Assembly (NCBI RefSeq): GCF_003024715.1
Contig: NZ_PYLO01000002.1
Coordinates: 620,001-684,000 of the forward strand
Length of the DNA: 64,000 bases
DNA from: Clostridium fessum
GTDB taxonomy: Bacteria; Bacillota; Clostridia; Lachnospirales; Lachnospiraceae
Reading direction: 5' to 3'
This document shows, piece after piece, positions 36,163 through 44,266 of the stretch. Position numbers and translations under genes: made by a program. How positions within the stretch are numbered: the stretch's first letter is position 1; every line of letters starts with the position of its first letter. A model generated the notes under the pieces. It searched no databases, was not told where the DNA came from, and was given only the letters and a program-made list of their open reading frames with translations.

Positions 36163-36395
36163 TATGCCTCTACACCTTTTTCTTTTAAGTAGTTCATAAC
36201 ATCGCCTACCGTTGCCAGGTTCTGCAGATCCTCAGCCGGGATCTCTACGGAGTACTCGTCCTCCAGAGCCATAACCAGCTCAAACAGATCCAGGGAATCA
36301 GCACCCAGATCATCCTTGAAAGAGGAAGCCTCGGTAATGGAATCTGCGTCTACGCTCAGCTGCTCTGCAATAATTTCTTTCATTTTCTCTAACAT
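36162..36395 (-). CDS. acpP: Acyl carrier protein
   Basis: Carrier of growing acyl chains, 77 residues and strongly acidic. The phosphopantetheine attachment Ser is in [17 protein letters not shown] chose the ATG at 36395 with AAGGAG upstream; the frame is open a further 19 codons without ACP similarity. The 130-nt gap to fabH includes an AT-rich stretch with TTTTTTGATAAAAT, a possible half FabT site, but no clear promoter. Confidence 0.97.
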   Translation of the reverse strand: MLEKMKEIIAEQLSVDADSITEASSFKDDLGADSLDLFELVMALEDEYSVEIPAEDLQNLATVGDVMNYLKEKGVEA

Positions 36396-36525
36396 CGTTT
36401 CAATCTCCTTTTTAAATGAATTTTCTTTTTGTGACCGCAAAAATGCAATCACTGTTCTTATATTTTATCAAAAAATGGAATAATGTACATTAGTTTTGCT
36501 ATATATTTTTTGCTTCTCCAGGCAC

Positions 36526-37488
36526 CTACCAGGTCATCAATGCCGCGCCCCAGGTAAGACCCGCGCCAAAACCTGCCATCACCAGCGTATCGCCGCGTTT
36601 TAAGCGTCCGTCCCGGTGCATTTCATCCAGGAGAATCGGAATCGAAGCCGCCGACGTATTGCCGTAGCGCTCGATATTGACCGGAATCTTGTCCATCGGA
36701 ACCTTCAGACGGCGCGACGCCGCTTCCAGAATCCGGATATTCGCCTGATGCAGCAGATAATGCTGTACCGCCTCGCGGTCCGTTCCGGTCTCCTCCAGAA
36801 TCGCATTCACAATCTCCGGTACTTTCTTAACCGCAAACTTGAAGACTTCCTGACCGTCCATCTGCATAAAACCAAGCTCCGGCTTGCCGCCCGTCAGGCA
36901 GTTTTCAAGACTTCTCGCCTGGCAGTACAGAACGTCGTTCTTCGTCCCGTCGCTGCCGACCAGCGTCTTCACCACACCCGTCTCGTCCGCCCGGACAACC
37001 GCCGCGCCCGCGCCATCGCCAAACAGGATGCAGGAACTGCGGTCCGTCCAGTCTAACACCTTGCTCAGTGTCTCCGCACCGATGATCAGCGCCGTCTTAT
37101 AGATGCCCGCCTGAATAAATCCCTGCACAATATGTAAGGCGTAAATAAATCCGGAACATGCCGCCGTGATGTCAAACGCCACCGCATGTTTCGCCCCGAT
37201 GGCTCCCTGTACATCCGCCGCCGCACTCGGGAACGCCCGATCCGGGGAAGAAGTCGCCACGATCACGATCTCAATCTCCTCCGGAGAAATGCCCGCGTCC
37301 GCAATCGCGCGCTTCGCCGCCTCTGTCGCCAACGCCGAGGTTCCCTCGCTCGTCGAGACATGTCTGGCTCCAATACCCGTCCGTTCCCGGATCCAGGCAT
37401 CATTTGTATCAAGAAATTTCGTCAAATCCTGATTCGTCACAACCTGCTCCGGCGCATACGCGCCGATTCCAATGATTCTAGCTGTCAT
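36526..37488 (-). CDS. fabH: 3-oxoacyl-ACP synthase III
   Basis: Starts fatty acid chains by condensing acetyl-CoA or another acyl-CoA with malonyl-ACP. 320 residues; catalytic Cys111 in TAACSGFIYAL, His in LLHQANIRI and Asn in GNTSAASIP. First gene of the cluster. I chose the ATG at 37488, the start of the typical MTARIIGIGAYAP; the frame is open 16 codons upstream, but these fall in the leader. It is preceded by a strong promoter with a FabT-like operator at the start point. Confidence 0.96.
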   Translation of the reverse strand: MTARIIGIGAYAPEQVVTNQDLTKFLDTNDAWIRERTGIGARHVSTSEGTSALATEAAKRAIADAGISPEEIEIVIVATSSPDRAFPSAAADVQGAIGAKHAVAFDITAACSGFIYALHIVQGFIQAGIYKTALIIGAETLSKVLDWTDRSSCILFGDGAGAAVVRADETGVVKTLVGSDGTKNDVLYCQARSLENCLTGGKPELGFMQMDGQEVFKFAVKKVPEIVNAILEETGTDREAVQHYLLHQANIRILEAASRRLKVPMDKIPVNIERYGNTSAASIPILLDEMHRDGRLKRGDTLVMAGFGAGLTWGAALMTW

Positions 37489-37538
37489 TTTCTCGTTTAA
37501 CTCCGCTTCTTCTATAAAAGATAGTTTTAATTTCAAAT

Positions 37539-37555
37539 GGTTTGATATTCAAATT
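37539..37555 (-). promoter_or_regulatory. FabT-like operator
   Basis: The minus strand reads AATTTGAATATCAAACC, with a perfect palindrome TTTGA-ATA-TCAAA. This agrees closely with the FabT box known from streptococci. It begins right at the expected transcription start, so bound repressor would block initiation or early elongation of the fab operon. Confidence 0.75.
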
Positions 37556-37562
37556 AATTTAG

Positions 37563-37591
37563 AGTGTAGCGGAGAATCTGGGGTTTGTCAA
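37563..37591 (-). promoter_or_regulatory. Promoter of the fab cluster
   Basis: -35 TTGACA (37586-37591), 17-nt spacer and -10 TACACT (37563-37568). Transcription should begin near 37556, next to the FabT-like palindrome. Confidence 0.85.
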
Positions 37592-37644
37592 GGATAACTT
37601 GTAAATGAACGGCAGGATTCTGGTGAGAAGACGCAACCCGGACA

Positions 37645-37777
37645 GAGAAGAGCCGCCCCCAATCTTCCGGAAAACGCTCTCGCTCTTGCACTCGCTGCAG
37701 CGGACACTAAGCTCGAAAAAACCTCGCTAAGTGCCGGCGCGAGTGATGTTTCCTACAGATTGGGGGCGGCTCTTCTC
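37645..37777. repeat. Perfect 21-bp inverted repeat with folded interior
   Basis: Arms 37645-37665 and 37757-37777 are perfectly complementary (GAGAAGAGCCGCCCCCAATC and one more base). The 91-nt interior can form CACTCGC/GCGAGTG enclosing CACTAAGC/GCTAAGTG with one mismatch. There is no T-tract at either end, so it is not a normal terminator. It lies between the divergent fabH and two-component promoters. Confidence 0.7.
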
Positions 37778-37865
37778 CTGAAATACGCATCACTTGAAAT
37801 ACATAAAAATTAGGATACCGCGGTTTCCTTTTTCGTTGTATAATTATAAGACATAGGTATCTTTA

Positions 37866-37894
37866 TTGTATCTATACAGAAATTTGTATACTAT
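37866..37894 (+). promoter_or_regulatory. Promoter of the second two-component operon
   Basis: -35 TTGTAT (37866-37871), 17-nt spacer and -10 TACTAT (37889-37894), giving a start about 30 nt upstream of the response regulator gene. Confidence 0.65.
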
Positions 37895-37932
37895 ATTATC
37901 TATATATTACCCTATTAAAAGGAGGAGTTGCT

Positions 37933-38628
37933 ATGCAGAGTATTCTTGTATGTGACGATGACAAACAGATCGTGGAAGCGATTGACATATACTTAACCGG
38001 TGAGGGATTTGAGGTTATCAAGGCATATGACGGCGCGGAGGCACTGGAACTTTTAAAAACGCACACCGTGAATTTGATGATTCTGGACGTTATGATGCCA
38101 GGGTTAGATGGCATCCGGACGACGCTGAAGGTGCGTGAAACCAGCAGCATCCCGATCATTATTCTTTCCGCGAAGTCTGAGGATGCGGACAAGATTCTGG
38201 GCTTAAATATCGGGGCAGATGATTATATCACGAAGCCGTTTAACCCACTGGAACTGGTCGCCCGCGTGAAATCGCAGCTCCGCCGCTACACGCAGCTGGG
38301 AAATATGAACAATCAGATGGGCAACCACGTATTCAAATGCGGCGGCTTGCAGATCAACGATGAAAATAAGGAAGTAACCGTGGACGGCGAACTCATCAAG
38401 CTGACACCGATCGAGTACAACATCCTGCTTCTGCTCGTTAAAAACGCCGGAAAAGTCTTCTCCATCGACCAGATCTACGAGGCGATCTGGAATGAGGAGG
38501 CGATCGGCGCGGACAATACAGTTGCGGTTCATATCCGCCATATCCGCGAAAAGATCGAAATTAACCCGAGGGAGCCGCGCTATCTGAAGGTTGTCTGGGG
38601 TGTTGGATATAAAATTGAGAAGCAGTAA
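37933..38628 (+). CDS. OmpR-family response regulator
   Basis: Response regulator of 231 residues. Receiver with CDDD at 7-10, Asp52 in ILDVMMPGLDG and Lys in YITKPF; winged-helix output domain (about 130-230) with VHIRHIREKIE and GVGYKIE. By pattern it is close to VanR/PhoB-type regulators of Firmicutes. AAAAGGAGG precedes the ATG. It is followed after 45 nt by a histidine kinase and then a DHHW protein, so the three probably form one operon concerned with the cell envelope. Confidence 0.92.
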   Translation: MQSILVCDDDKQIVEAIDIYLTGEGFEVIKAYDGAEALELLKTHTVNLMILDVMMPGLDGIRTTLKVRETSSIPIIILSAKSEDADKILGLNIGADDYITKPFNPLELVARVKSQLRRYTQLGNMNNQMGNHVFKCGGLQINDENKEVTVDGELIKLTPIEYNILLLLVKNAGKVFSIDQIYEAIWNEEAIGADNTVAVHIRHIREKIEINPREPRYLKVVWGVGYKIEKQ

Positions 38629-38673
38629 AAATGTGAATCATCCATCTAACAGAAGTTAGGAGTTGCAAAATTT

Positions 38674-41217
38674 ATGACAAAACTCTCACATATTCCGATG
38701 CAGATCCAGAAATGGATCGCCAGCCTCGCGCATCTGTTTTTCCTGATTCTGGGACTCATCGGTATCAGCCTCATGTATATCAATGGAAATTTCGGGCTGG
38801 GGCTGACCGGCATTGGCTCGGTTCCTTATGAGGACACCGCGGAATTTAACACACAATTTAATAACGATCTGAACGATATCTTCCTATATATGGAATATCA
38901 GGACGTCTTCGGTGCCGACAGCTCGATCGACCTCTCGCGCCGGATGCTCAAAATGACCTTTGGACCAAGCGAGACCGAAAATTTCTCCCTGTCCTCCCTG
39001 ATTTCCTATCTGGAATCCATGGGGTACCAGCTCGACGACGACTTTAACTGCCAGAAGGTTTCTGAACCGGCAGACGGCGTCAAGAGCCGCGAAGGCTACG
39101 TCGAATGGTCGGTTCAAGAGCCGCAGCGGATCTACAGCTACCGTTCTGCCAGCCGGAAGCGCAGCACATTGGAGGATGCAGCGGTCGAGATCATGGACAC
39201 ACTGCATCGTTATTACACAGTGTATAACCGTTTCGTCGCCAATCCATCCAACCTGCATTTTAAAATCCAGTACACGGAGCCAGATTCGGATCAGAGCGAA
39301 ACAACCCAGTTTACAAACACCGATTCCCTGACACCGGAAAATGTCAAGGAATACGGGCGCTACGCGTACCTGCCGGGCAATTCCGTTTTCTACGACACCA
39401 ACATGAAAGCGATCCCGCTCAGCAGCATTTCCGCACTGGCATCCAATAACCCGTACACCGGCAGCGACTATTATCTGCTGATCGGAATCGATACAAATTA
39501 TCCAGTCACTGACCTTTACGCGCGCACGCATACCGCATACCTGCACCGGCAGCACCTGTATCTGACCGGATTTGCACTGACAATCTTTGCAACGATCGGA
39601 CTGCTTTTAAGCTTCCTGTTTCTGTTCCGGGTGTCCGGCTACCAGAGTTACCGCAGCTTCGACGTGACGCTGCACGGCTTCGACAAGAGCGGCACTGAAA
39701 CCGGCATCGTCTTTTTTGCCGCCATGACCGCGATCGCCCTGGTTGTAAGCGACCTGATTCTCATCCGCATCCTGCATCTGGTCATTCCATCGCAGTATTG
39801 GTACTTCTCCGATCACAGCCTGCAGGCGCTGGTCCTGTATCTGGGCGGACTGCTGCTCTTTTTCAGCCTCCTGCGCCGCTACCGCGCCGGTACCCTGTGG
39901 ACCTCCAGCCTGATCTGCCGGATTCAGAAGAAAATGTTGATCCTCAAAACACGGCAGAACTTCCGCAGCCGCCTAGGCATCGGATTTGTTCTCTATCTTG
40001 CAATCAACACAGCGCTTATCAGCCTTGCCTGGTATTTCTGGGACCGCGTGTATGCAAGTTTATACGTTGTTTACCTGCTGACAGGTCTGACTGTGCTGGT
40101 ATTTCTGCTGTTTAACCTGTGGATCTTTTACATACTGTTCCGGCAGGCAATCGAACAGGAATCCATCCGCGACGCCGTCCAGCAGCTATCCACCGGAGAA
40201 ACCAGCTACCAGCTCAACCTCGATGAATTTGACGGACCGGAGCTCACGCTGGCAGAGGGACTCAACAACATCAGTTCCGGTCTTGAAACCGCCCTTCAGG
40301 AGAAAATGAAGAGCGAACGCCTCAAAACCAACCTGATTACCAACGTCTCACACGACATCAAAACGCCGCTGACCTCGATTATAAATTATGTAAACCTAAT
40401 GAAGCGGGAACATATTGAAGATGCGCGGATCAACGCCTATCTCGATGTGCTCGACCAGAAATCACAGCGTCTCAAAACACTGATTGAAGACCTCGTCGAG
40501 GCATCCAAGGCAAGCTCCGGCAATGTGAAGCTTGAATTTACCGACATTGACCTCGTCCAGATGGCATTTCAGACCAACGGCGAATTTGAAGAAAAACTGG
40601 ATGCCAGACATCTGCAGCTCATCATCAATGCCCCGCGGGAACCGCTGATGATCCGCGCCGATGGACGCCGCCTGTGGCGCGTGCTTGAAAACCTGTACAA
40701 CAACGTCTGCAAATATGCGATGGAGGGCAGCCGCGTCTACGTAGACCTCGCCCACGTTCCCGGAAATCCAGAAACCGGTACTGCTGGCCAGGCAGTCTTC
40801 ACCATCAAAAATATATCTGCCAATCCGCTCAACATCCGTGCGGACGAGCTGACCGAGCGTTTCGTGCGCGGCGACGTTGCCCGCACCACCGAGGGAAGCG
40901 GACTGGGACTATCGATCGCCAAAGATCTGACGGAACTGCAGAAAGGGCAGTTTAGTTTGTATATTGATGGGGATCTGTTTAAGGCGCAGGTGGCGTTTGA
41001 TTTGGTGGAGAAAACGACGGAGAAGGCGGTGGAGGACGCAAAAATAATAGAAGAAACCGATGCTTCCAAAGCGACTGAAAAGCCGAAAAAGGGCGATGAA
41101 CTGAAAAAAACAAATATACCGGAAGAAGCTACTATTCAAAAAGAGGTAAACGGCGAATCTTCCGAAAATGCTATCAATGAAACCATAAACACTACGGAAA
41201 ATTCAAGAAATGAATAA
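38674..41217 (+). CDS. Large membrane sensor histidine kinase
   Basis: Kinase of 847 residues. An N-terminal helix (about 18-38) is followed by an extracellular domain of about 250 residues, then a block of five to six helices (about 295-490), a HAMP-like region, HisKA with NVSHDIKTPL (His560), and an ATPase domain with RVLENLYNNVCKYA and GSGLGLSIAKDL. About 70 residues beyond the ATPase domain (from about 779) form a Lys/Glu/Thr/Asn-rich, probably disordered tail, which is unusual. Base composition changes there, too, with many A-rich codons. RBS TTAGGAG lies 10 nt upstream. Signal unknown. Confidence 0.9.
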   Translation: MTKLSHIPMQIQKWIASLAHLFFLILGLIGISLMYINGNFGLGLTGIGSVPYEDTAEFNTQFNNDLNDIFLYMEYQDVFGADSSIDLSRRMLKMTFGPSETENFSLSSLISYLESMGYQLDDDFNCQKVSEPADGVKSREGYVEWSVQEPQRIYSYRSASRKRSTLEDAAVEIMDTLHRYYTVYNRFVANPSNLHFKIQYTEPDSDQSETTQFTNTDSLTPENVKEYGRYAYLPGNSVFYDTNMKAIPLSSISALASNNPYTGSDYYLLIGIDTNYPVTDLYARTHTAYLHRQHLYLTGFALTIFATIGLLLSFLFLFRVSGYQSYRSFDVTLHGFDKSGTETGIVFFAAMTAIALVVSDLILIRILHLVIPSQYWYFSDHSLQALVLYLGGLLLFFSLLRRYRAGTLWTSSLICRIQKKMLILKTRQNFRSRLGIGFVLYLAINTALISLAWYFWDRVYASLYVVYLLTGLTVLVFLLFNLWIFYILFRQAIEQESIRDAVQQLSTGETSYQLNLDEFDGPELTLAEGLNNISSGLETALQEKMKSERLKTNLITNVSHDIKTPLTSIINYVNLMKREHIEDARINAYLDVLDQKSQRLKTLIEDLVEASKASSGNVKLEFTDIDLVQMAFQTNGEFEEKLDARHLQLIINAPREPLMIRADGRRLWRVLENLYNNVCKYAMEGSRVYVDLAHVPGNPETGTAGQAVFTIKNISANPLNIRADELTERFVRGDVARTTEGSGLGLSIAKDLTELQKGQFSLYIDGDLFKAQVAFDLVEKTTEKAVEDAKIIEETDASKATEKPKKGDELKKTNIPEEATIQKEVNGESSENAINETINTTENSRNE

Positions 41218-41244
41218 AAATTTATGAATTGAGGACTTTATCCT

Positions 41245-42342
41245 ATGAAACGCACTCATATCATGATCGCAGTCTTCTTCGCCTGCATCCTCTCCCCCAA
41301 CCTGCTGTTTCCTATCCTGAAAACCACAGCCGATGAGGGCACCGGCGAAAACCGCAGTCTGGCGGCATTTCCAACTCTGTCGCTGGAAACCATCGATACC
41401 TTTCCATCCGGTGTTGAGGACTGGATCAACGACCACGCGGCGTTCCGCAACCGCTTCTTAAGCCTGAACGCCCGCTTAAACCTCTCCTTATTCCAGTTCG
41501 GAGACTCGCAGGACGTCATCACCGGAAAAGATGGCTGGTACTTTTACACGCTCGGAAGCTCTGTCGAGGACTTCCTCGGCACCAACCGTTTTTCCGCCGG
41601 GGAACTCCAGATGCTGGCACACAAACTCCAGACCGTCCACGACGCCTGGAAAGAAAAAGGCACCGAATTTATCTTCCTGTGTGCTCCCAATAAAGAAGGC
41701 GTATGCAGCGAATTCCTCCCGGATGGCTTCACCGCACCGGACGGACCTACCCGCCGCAGTGAACTGCTCGATTATCTGGAAATACACACAAATGTCCCAG
41801 TTGTCAATCCATACCCGGAGCTCAAAAACCGCCGGGACTATCAGTGGTATTTCAAAACCGACACCCACTGGAACGATGCTGCCGGATTTCTCGTCTCCGG
41901 GCAGATCATCGATGCCGCTGGCGGCACCTCCACGCCGATCGAGGACGTCACTGTCACCTATGAGCCACGCGATCCGGGCGATCTGGCAAACCTGTTCCAC
42001 ATGCCAGAATCCATGTGCGACGATACCAAAGCAGATGTATCCGGTTACCGAAACAATGTAACCATCCACTACGACAGTGCCTCCGACGATGGCAACATCG
42101 CCCACATCTCAGCAGACCAGGCGCCCGACCCGCGACGCATCACGATCTACCGCGACTCCTTCGGCACCGCCCTGCTGGTCGGACTGCCAAAATACTTTGC
42201 GTATACCGATTTTTACCACTGGCAGGCATTCGAGCCGGAATTTTTGAACGAAAATAAGCCGGATGTGCTGGTGTATGAGGTGGTGGAACGGGATTTGGGG
42301 AGAATGATGGAGGATTTGGAGAAATTGATGCCGAATCAATGA
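41245..42342 (+). CDS. DHHW/AlgX-like secreted acetyltransferase-type protein
   Basis: Product of 365 residues with an N-terminal signal anchor (MKRTHIMIAVFFACILSPNL). The SGNH-like domain has KDGWYFY near residue 90, FKTDTHWN near 210 (the DxH pair of the DHHW/AlgX/AlgJ group) and IYRDSFG near 305 (candidate Ser nucleophile). These proteins O-acetylate extracellular polysaccharides, usually with a membrane MBOAT partner, which I do not see here. It lies 27 nt after the kinase gene and may be part of its operon. Confidence 0.8.
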   Translation: MKRTHIMIAVFFACILSPNLLFPILKTTADEGTGENRSLAAFPTLSLETIDTFPSGVEDWINDHAAFRNRFLSLNARLNLSLFQFGDSQDVITGKDGWYFYTLGSSVEDFLGTNRFSAGELQMLAHKLQTVHDAWKEKGTEFIFLCAPNKEGVCSEFLPDGFTAPDGPTRRSELLDYLEIHTNVPVVNPYPELKNRRDYQWYFKTDTHWNDAAGFLVSGQIIDAAGGTSTPIEDVTVTYEPRDPGDLANLFHMPESMCDDTKADVSGYRNNVTIHYDSASDDGNIAHISADQAPDPRRITIYRDSFGTALLVGLPKYFAYTDFYHWQAFEPEFLNENKPDVLVYEVVERDLGRMMEDLEKLMPNQ

Positions 42343-42401
42343 CGTGCATAGTTTGTGCATTTTCAAAAGTATCATTTGCACAGTTTAGATGTGTTTTTTT
42401 A

Positions 42402-42430
42402 TTGATCTCACATTATAATTATGATAAATT
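42402..42430 (+). promoter_or_regulatory. Possible promoter of the small toxin gene
   Basis: -35 TTGATC (42402-42407), 17-nt spacer and -10 TAAATT (42425-42430). A competing TATAAT at about 42413 lacks a good -35 box. The start would be near 42437, about 100 nt before the toxin ORF. Confidence 0.45.
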
Positions 42431-42536
42431 AAAATTATGGAAAGTCAGAGCATATGAAAGGCGGCCTGCCCCTACTTTTGGAGGGCTTCCCCTCCAGCAT
42501 CTCGTCATACCAATGACAGAAAGGAGGGCGATAACA

Positions 42537-42629
42537 ATGTATATTACATATTCGGATTTAATTCAGTCTGGAATATTCATTGTCGCTCTCGTAGGATTGT
42601 GTTATACAATCTTCACGAGAAGAAAATAG
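42537..42629 (+). CDS. 30-residue holin-like type I toxin
   Basis: Tiny membrane peptide MYITYSDLIQSGIFIVALVG plus ten residues ending in TRRK: a short polar start, one hydrophobic helix and a basic end. This is the layout of the putative holin-like toxin family of Firmicutes (TxpA/BsrG-like). A very strong ribosome binding site, AAGGAGGG, lies 8 nt upstream. The 100-nt leader has a GGAGGG-CTTC-CCCTCC-type hairpin that could hide translation signals. A likely antisense RNA runs towards it from the right. Toxicity is inferred from the family. Confidence 0.75.
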   Translation: MYITYSDLIQSGIFIVALVGLCYTIFTRRK

Positions 42630-42712
42630 CCGCCACTACTGCAATAGGGGCGGCTGGTCTCATAAGAGATTAACTGTTTCATTTCGGCAGGCCGTATGTC
42701 TCTGGCTTTCCT
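42628..42712 (-). ncRNA. Candidate antisense antitoxin RNA
   Basis: A leftward promoter (-35 TTGAAT at 42742-42747, 17-nt spacer, -10 TATAGT at 42719-42724) would start RNA near 42712. The transcript would run into AGCCGCC...GGCGGCT (42628-42655) followed by ATTTTC, ending at the stop codon of the toxin. It is complementary to the 3' part of any toxin mRNA that reads past the stop codon. Such 3'-overlapping antisense RNAs are the antitoxins of TxpA/BsrG-type systems. Confidence 0.6.
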
Positions 42713-42718
42713 ATTTTT

Positions 42719-42747
42719 ACTATAGCATATCTTTTTTCTGTATTCAA
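42719..42747 (-). promoter_or_regulatory. Promoter of the antisense RNA
   Basis: -35 TTGAAT, spacer of exactly 17 nt and -10 TATAGT on the minus strand. No minus-strand gene lies between it and the toxin, so a noncoding product is expected. Confidence 0.7.
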
Positions 42748-42888
42748 GATGTTTTATTATGCCTTATTTTTGAAATACTAAATTTTGCAATTTTCATTTC
42801 ACCATTTTATCTGAATCAGCAGGTAGCTTCCCATCTAATCCATGATTCCGAAACCATCCGCCGATCCGAATAAAAATCAAAAATTCTC

Positions 42889-44001
42889 CTACAGCTCTTT
42901 CTTCACCAGCTCCAACGCCGAAGCAATCACCGCATCCATATCATAATACTTATACTCGCCCAGACGTCCGCCAAAGATTACCTTCTCTTCCTTCTTGGCC
43001 AGCTCTTTGTACTTCTCATACAGCGCACCATTCTTCGCATCATTGACCGGATAATACGGCTCATCGCCTAACTTCCACTCAGAACTGTACTCACGGCTGA
43101 TAACCGTCTTTGGCAGATCATTGCCATCCGCATCCTTGCCAAACTCAAACCATTTATGCTCGATAATACGCGTCCACGGAGTCTCCGCATCTGTATAGTT
43201 CACTGCCGCATTGCCCTGGAAATTCGGGATATCCAGCACTTCGGTATCAAAGCGCACAGAACGATACTCCAGAACGCCCAGCGAATACTCAAAATACGCA
43301 TCGATCGCGCCGGTGTAAACTACTTTCTTTGCCATCGCATCCCAATCAGCCTTATTCTCAAAATAATCCTCTTCCAGGCGAACCTCGATGCCGTCCAGCA
43401 TATTGGCAACCATCTTCGTATAGCCGCCAACCGGGATTCCCTGATACAGGGCGTTAAAATAGTTGTTGTCAAAGGTCAGACGAACCGGAAGACGCTTGAT
43501 GATAAAGGACGGAAGATCCTTGCACTCTCTTCCCCACTGCTTCTGTGTATATCCCTTGATCAGCTTCTCATAAATATCCGTACCAACCAGGCTGATCGCC
43601 TGCTCTTCCAGGTTCTTCGGCTCGGTGATGCCTGCTGCCTTGCGCTGTTCCTCGATCTTCGCCGCTGCCTCCTGCGGAGTCACGACACCCCACATCTTGT
43701 TGAAGGTGTACATATTAAACGGCAGGGAATACAGCTCGCCGTGGTAATTCGCCACCGGAGAGTTCGTAAAACGGTTAAACTCCGCGAACTGATTTACATA
43801 ATTCCAGACTTCCTTATTATTCGTGTGGAAAATATGCGCGCCATACTTGTGAACCTGGATGCCCTCCATCGGCTCTGTATACACATTTCCTGCAATATTC
43901 GGGCGGCGGTCAATCACCAGAACCTTCTTGCCCGCTTTCTTCGCCTCATGGGCGAATACGGCACCGTAGAGACCGGCGCCTACTATTAAATAATCGTACA
44001 T
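42889..44001 (-). CDS. glf: UDP-galactopyranose mutase
   Basis: Flavoenzyme that converts UDP-galactopyranose to UDP-galactofuranose, a precursor for galactofuranose-containing surface polysaccharides. 370 residues; FAD-binding motif VGAGLYGAVFAHEAKK at the start, GGTK-like KYGAHIFHTNN, and the conserved KQWG and RYFDTE-like VRFDTEVLDIP regions. AAGGAG lies 9 nt before the ATG. It has its own promoter and is separated from the capsule operon by the accessory genes at 44.1-46 kb. Confidence 0.95.
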   Translation of the reverse strand: MYDYLIVGAGLYGAVFAHEAKKAGKKVLVIDRRPNIAGNVYTEPMEGIQVHKYGAHIFHTNNKEVWNYVNQFAEFNRFTNSPVANYHGELYSLPFNMYTFNKMWGVVTPQEAAAKIEEQRKAAGITEPKNLEEQAISLVGTDIYEKLIKGYTQKQWGRECKDLPSFIIKRLPVRLTFDNNYFNALYQGIPVGGYTKMVANMLDGIEVRLEEDYFENKADWDAMAKKVVYTGAIDAYFEYSLGVLEYRSVRFDTEVLDIPNFQGNAAVNYTDAETPWTRIIEHKWFEFGKDADGNDLPKTVISREYSSEWKLGDEPYYPVNDAKNGALYEKYKELAKKEEKVIFGGRLGEYKYYDMDAVIASALELVKKEL

Positions 44002-44043
44002 GTTGGTTTTCTCCTTGTTACGTGTTGTTATACTTGTGATTTA

Positions 44044-44072
44044 TTTATAACATACAACGACAATTTAAACAA
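44044..44072 (-). promoter_or_regulatory. Promoter of glf
   Basis: Leftward -35 TTGTTT (44067-44072), 17-nt spacer and -10 TATAAA (44044-44049), about 40 nt before the start codon. Confidence 0.65.
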
Positions 44073-44118
44073 GAATATCCCGTCAGCTTCAAGCATTCCC
44101 CAAAACAAACTCTCAATT

Positions 44119-44222
44119 TGGACACAATACCTTATTAATACTCCATTAGGATACATGAGTCCTATGGAGTACAGACGTAGACTTGGATTGGCTGTTTAAC
44201 CTGTCCAAGAAAATGTCCGCAC
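44119..44222 (+). pseudogene. 3' remnant of an IS3-type transposase and element end
   Basis: In one plus-strand frame the DNA reads ...YLINTPLGYMSPMEYRRRL then GLAV and a stop at 44197-44199. This is the typical C-terminus of an IS3-family orfB (DDE transposase). It is followed by TGTCCAAGAAAATGTCCGCA, which looks like the terminal inverted repeat. Everything upstream is missing, so only the right end of an insertion sequence remains, between glf and the AbiE-like genes. Confidence 0.6.
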
Positions 44223-44266
44223 CCTCCCCTCTCAGGGCGAGTCCAAAATCTTCAAGAACACTTTTA

